Assembly (NCBI RefSeq): GCF_031877795.1
Contig: NC_133931.1
Span: 22,331,264-22,395,263, forward strand
Length of the DNA: 64,000 nt
Source of the DNA: Strix aluco
Taxonomy: Eukaryota; Chordata; Aves; Strigiformes; Strigidae
Direction: 5' to 3'
Shown here: positions 61,001-64,000 of the stretch, piece by piece
Layout of the letters: each line of letters opens with the position of its first letter
How positions within the stretch are numbered: the stretch's first letter is position 1
Notes under the pieces: model-generated
What the model saw: the letters and a program-made list of their open reading frames with translations, nothing else
Databases searched by the model: none
Told to the model about the DNA's origin: nothing
Translations under genes and position numbers: made by a program

Positions 61001-64000
61001 TTGTACCTCTACTCTTGATGGCCCTCTGCACTGAGACGCCAGCTTCTGTCATTGCCTTACCAGTCTCAGGTGGGAACTAAACAGCTTAGTGCCAGTCCCT
61101 GGTAAGGGGCAGGCACTGAGCAGCACATTTGCAAGACTGCAGCTTGGTTGGTATTCTTACAATCCTGATCCATGTTACCAGCTTTTTAAGACCTGTGCTT
61201 GTGCTTTATGAAGTGGAGTCCCTAGGCCACTTGGTTTTTATCTTGCTCACTCATTTGGTGTCTTTAGCCTGTATGTCATTTGGAGAAAAGTAACATTTAT
61301 TACACTTCTGTGTGATGCCTGTCATGAAGAACACCAACCCAGAATCAGCTTTGAGTCCTACTGCACAGCGACAGTTGTGCAGTCATAATTTGTAAAGTAA
61401 TGGCAGACATACATATGTGTGTAAGCTGAGCTCTGTCAAGTTGTAGAGTTTTTGTGCATTTCCATTTAACTTTGGTTTATTCCTTTTTTTTAGGGATTTG
61501 TGCCTGGTCTGTTTGGAACTTCGCATGGAGCACTTCAGTTCATGGCATATGAGGATTTGAAACTGAGATATAACAAGTATAGAAACAGAGTATCAGATAC
61601 AAAATTGGTACGATTCTTGGCAATAAAAATGTGTTGTGGCACGTGAATAAGTGAAAATTTATTCCATTTGTCTAGGTCATAGAACAGCAAAATGTACAAA
61701 GTATCGATACATTAATTGGAAGAATATATAGAAGGAAATAATGCTTTTTCACTTCTTAGGGACAAGTAGCTGGTTAGCGCTGTTTTCCTGTACCAACTTC
61801 TTATTTTGGCAAGTGTTTTGAGAATTTTAGAGGGAGGAGTGATTTTTTGTCTTACTTTATGAAACCATAGGTGGCGGTCTTAACCACTTGCACAGAGAAC
61901 TGGTCAGGTGCAAGTTGGGCAAAGGTAGTTATTTTTGGAAGAAGTGTTTTGCTTGATAGGAATAAGAAGGCACAACACACGTTTTACAATTAATTACTTG
62001 TAGCACTGTATATGGTAAATGTTGCCATTTTTTTAGATGTGTATATTAGAAGGGGATAAAAATCTAGAGTATTGTTTAGTTCAGCATTTAAAAATCCAAT
62101 GAGATTTTTGGAAATTGGCTAATTTAAACCATACCTAAGGCAAGCCTGGCAATTTTTATTGCTTTTAGAACACCGTGGAATACATAATGATGGCAGCTGT
62201 ATCCAAAATATTCGCTGTGTCAGCAACATATCCCTATCAAGTTGTGCGAGCTCGTCTTCAGGATCAGCATAATACATATTCGGGTGTGTTTGATGTGATC
62301 CACAGGACATGGAGGTAAGGCATGCAGAATTGAAAGCTTATGTCTTGGAAATTTAGTCTTACAGAATCAGAACTACGTTTACTGGCTTCCATGCTGACTT
62401 GCAGAACCAGTAAAGCTCAGAGCAAGCAAAATGTTAGCTGTACAAAGCCACTAAGAGCAATAATCTAAGGACAAATGAGGAGATGGGAGAGGGTCAATGC
62501 TAGCCTGCAGGCTTCTGTTTATTGTGTCTCCCTTCTCTCTTCTCCAGCAAATTCCACTTGCAGGTTAAAAAAACAACATTGAGTTGGCTGTTCTGGGGCT
62601 CTTAAACAATGAAGTCTCACTTGAACTGCTTTAGATTATCACATACAACAGGAGTGTTGTGCTGCTGGGAGTTGTGGCTAATCCAGATTGCTGGCAGGAG
62701 GAAGTGAGCTAGCCAGAGCTGTTTATACTGATGTCCCTGGACTACCCTGAGGCCTGACTGCATTTGTAGTCTAGTCCTAGCTTCCTGTAGGACCTTTAGA
62801 GAACTGATACCTCACACCTATGCATATCTTCTCACAAACCCTCTTCCCTCAGCTCCACGGGGCATGTGAGTGTTTTCACACAGAACTCTGTAGTTACTAA
62901 GGTTGGCCACCTTTGCAGTATGCAAGCGATATTCTTGCTTTGGACAACATTTCTGGGTTGCAGCGTATTGCTAGAGAGACGTGAAGGGAGTCAGCTAACT
63001 CCTGGGGTATTAAGAGGTGCCACCTGAAGGAGTGAATAAGGCTGTGTGGTTCCAGGACCACCCCTGGCTCAGAGGCAGTACAACCATTTTGACTGAAGCC
63101 AGTTCAAAGCGAAAATAGCTCTGATGTCTCAGCACTGTGCCCTTCAGTGCTGCAGTCTATAGGAAGACTTATTAGTTATGATAAAGTGTGAATGTATACA
63201 GCCATTCTGGGGCCACTACTGTACTCATTATGAAACAAATGCAACCTAGAGCCCCAGGGAGGGTAATGTAAACCATACCCAAGCACTTTCCAGAACCTGT
63301 GTTAACTGTACTCATTGCTCCAGGTGTCCTAGGCCTCTATGAAGCTGGAAAACAGGGAGCTGAGATTAAAAGTCTTTGAAACATTTTAACATGAATACTC
63401 TGATTCAAATTTGGAGAAGTTAGATTCTCATTTACTGGCCAGTTGAATCAAAATTCTGAAGGAGGTGCTTTAATTCTCTGAAAAAAAGTGCTGACTTTCC
63501 TTAGTTATGTTGACCCTCAGCTCACTTGCTGTCACATGACCCAAAACCACCAAGCCTTTCAGCCCTGCTGGCTTCAGTGAGATTAAATATGTAAATGCTC
63601 TTTGGAACAGGCTGCAGAAATTTTAAGTTGCTTTAACCAGTTCTTGTGGCATGAAGAAAGGTAGTAAATTGCCTCCTACTTAAACAACACAAAAAACACC
63701 CAAACCCTAGGCTAAATAACTGACCTACATAATACCATTGTATATTCAGAAGATAAAATGACGGGTTAAGATTATATATATTATGGCTCTTCAAATGCTA
63801 TAGGAAGAAATTATTCTGAAACTGTTATTCCTAACCTGAAGTACCTCTCTCAGTTGAGAGCGCAGGAAGAAAAATGCCAGGCTTTGGTTTAGGTCTAATT
63901 TCTTTTAAAAGACATTAAGTAAAACAAAATGTTTTTCTGTGTCTTTAAAGGAAAGAAGGAATTCATGGATTTTACAAAGGAATTATCCCCAATGTGATCA
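48835..64000 (+). CDS. SLC25A32: SLC25A32 mitochondrial folate/FAD carrier, exons 1-7 (3' end cut off)
   Basis: Six-helix inner-mitochondrial-membrane carrier of the SLC25 family; it moves folates and FAD into mitochondria (family knowledge). Exons: 48835-49000, 52133-52283, 53357-53442, 54532-54692, 61494-61607, 62169-62314, 63951-64000 (cut by the window edge). All introns are GT-AG and phases match. The 874 nt seen give 291 complete residues; human is 315 as I recall. Three carrier signatures are present: PLDLVK at residues 46-51, PIWVTK at 144-149 and PYQVVR at 248-253. The Trp in repeat 2 instead of Asp/Glu is characteristic of the folate/FAD carrier branch. The N-terminal ~25 residues are Ala/Pro-rich and differ from mammals. 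The start has C at -3, a weak context, but no other in-frame ATG exists in exon 1. Confidence 0.96.
50032..50545 (+). mobile_element. CR1 LINE fragment, plus orientation
   Basis: CR1 reverse-transcriptase/3'-UTR remnant in SLC25A32 intron 1: TCACCAGTACAAGGAAGACA, ACCAAACTGGTGAAGGGGCT, GGAGGACAGGCTGACAGAAC, and near the end GATTAGGTGATCTCTGGAGG. An open 120-codon frame (50113-50475) is LINE-derived. More decayed than the copies in intron 4. Confidence 0.85.
51113..51320 (-). mobile_element. Old CR1 LINE fragment, minus orientation
   Basis: Plus-strand text such as AGGCAACTTGTTCCAGTATT, TGACCACTGATGGAGAAAAA and TTCCAGCTTGTGTCTGTTAA is the reverse complement of an old CR1 subfamily end. Strongly decayed; borders approximate. 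Confidence 0.7.
52133..52283 (+). CDS. SLC25A32: SLC25A32 coding exon 2
   Basis: Residue 56 (split) to 105 plus two bases: [49 protein letters not shown]. Matrix loop of repeat 1 and helix 2. Acceptor CATAG, donor GTAAGT. Confidence 0.96.
53357..53442 (+). CDS. SLC25A32: SLC25A32 coding exon 3
   Basis: Residue 106 (last base) to 134 plus one base: [20 protein letters not shown] then HLVSAAEA. End of helix 2 and start of helix 3. Acceptor TCCAG, donor GTGAGT. Confidence 0.96.
54532..54692 (+). CDS. SLC25A32: SLC25A32 coding exon 4
   Basis: Residue 135 (last two bases) to 188: [53 protein letters not shown]. Carries the second signature with its diagnostic Trp (PIWVTK). Acceptor CTCAG, donor GTAATA. 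Confidence 0.97.
59347..59840 (-). mobile_element. CR1 LINE, 5'-truncated, minus orientation
   Basis: The minus strand encodes an open 114-codon CR1 reverse-transcriptase C-terminus: [79 protein letters not shown]. The 3' UTR and a partial ATTCTGTG terminal unit lie at 59347-59430. A fairly young copy, because the frame is undamaged over its length. Confidence 0.95.
60411..60886 (+). mobile_element. CR1 LINE, 5'-truncated, plus orientation
   Basis: The plus strand encodes a CR1 reverse-transcriptase C-terminus: [59 protein letters not shown]. It ends with the 3' unit ATTCTATGATTCTA at 60873-60886. Closely related to the copy at 59347-59840 but inverted relative to it. A TA/CA-rich microsatellite follows (about 60887-60962). 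Confidence 0.95.
60887..60962. repeat. CA/TA-rich microsatellite 3' of CR1
   Basis: Mixed ACACAC, ATATAT and TACACA units directly after the CR1 terminal repeat, consistent with slippage expansion from the insertion's 3' end. Confidence 0.6.
61494..61607 (+). CDS. SLC25A32: SLC25A32 coding exon 5
   Basis: Residues 189-226, phase 0: [20 protein letters not shown] then [18 protein letters not shown]. Helix 4 and the loop to repeat 3. Acceptor TTTAG, donor GTACGA (weak). Confidence 0.96.
62169..62314 (+). CDS. SLC25A32: SLC25A32 coding exon 6
   Basis: Residues 227-274 plus two bases: [48 protein letters not shown]. Third signature PYQVVR. Acceptor TTTAG, donor GTAAGG. Confidence 0.97.
62315..63950 (+). 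other. SLC25A32: SLC25A32 intron 6 (1.6 kb)
   Basis: Single-copy-looking intronic DNA, mildly GC-richer at about 62.8-63.3 kb. No gene, RNA or mobile element was recognised. Confidence 0.55.
63951..64000 (+). CDS. SLC25A32: SLC25A32 coding exon 7 (partial, cut by window end)
   Basis: Last base of codon 275, then [16 protein letters not shown]; the window ends within the following codon. About 24 more residues (helix 6) are expected beyond 64000. Acceptor AAAG. Confidence 0.93.

Larger units (their letters stand above)
54693..61493 (+). other. SLC25A32: SLC25A32 intron 4 (6.8 kb)
   Basis: Longest intron of the visible gene. It holds two CR1 copies of opposite orientation 0.6 kb apart near its 3' end and no recognisable nested gene. 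Other open frames of 60-90 codons are unremarkable. Confidence 0.65.

Noticed and set aside
1-64000. tRNA, rRNA, CRISPR arrays, operons, prokaryotic elements
   Set aside because: None seen; intron-split vertebrate genes and avian LINEs make this nuclear animal DNA.

Overview
The window is vertebrate nuclear DNA, most likely from a bird and probably a neoavian rather than a chicken-like species. The evidence is intron-split genes with GT/AG junctions, several truncated CR1 LINE copies of avian type (reverse-transcriptase C-terminal remnants, 3' tails ending in ATTCTATG/ATTCTGTG units), a fragment resembling the ERVL-type LTRs common in neoavian genomes, and compact introns. The species assignment is inference; gene identities rest on recognised protein sequence and on the conserved neighbourhood RIMS2 - DCAF13 - SLC25A32.

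Layout. (1) 1-3 kb: a strong CpG island holding the first coding exon of RIMS2 (minus strand, coding 1428-1597); the rest of RIMS2 lies beyond the low-coordinate edge. Intron 1 of RIMS2 (1-1427) contains a GC-rich minisatellite. (2) 3-23 kb: AT-rich intergenic DNA with no host gene that I can support. It holds two truncated CR1 copies, a badly decayed LINE of RTE type (about 13.2-16.0 kb) in which endonuclease, reverse-transcriptase and C-terminal remnants occur in the expected order, an unclassified GC-rich unit near 20 kb, and simple repeats. (3) 23.5-48.6 kb: the complete DCAF13 gene (SOF1/WDSOF1) on the minus strand, 11 coding exons summing to 1338 nt (445 codons plus stop), the same length as the human protein as I recall it. 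(4) 48.64-48.83 kb: a 198-bp GC-box-rich gap between two divergent start codons, probably a bidirectional promoter. (5) 48.8-64.0 kb: SLC25A32 (mitochondrial folate/FAD carrier) on the plus strand; seven exons are visible and the window stops inside exon 7, after 291 complete codons.

The two head-to-head genes are both growth-linked housekeeping genes: DCAF13 acts in small-subunit ribosome biogenesis and as a CUL4-DDB1 adaptor, and SLC25A32 supplies mitochondria with folate/FAD. A shared CpG-island promoter fits co-expression. RIMS2 is a neuronal active-zone scaffold with its own promoter. I found no tRNA, rRNA, CRISPR array or prokaryotic feature, and no novel protein-coding system. The most unusual items are the RTE-like relic, the promoter/upstream-ORF arrangement at SLC25A32, the inverted CR1 pair in SLC25A32 intron 4, and two very long poly-G tracts.
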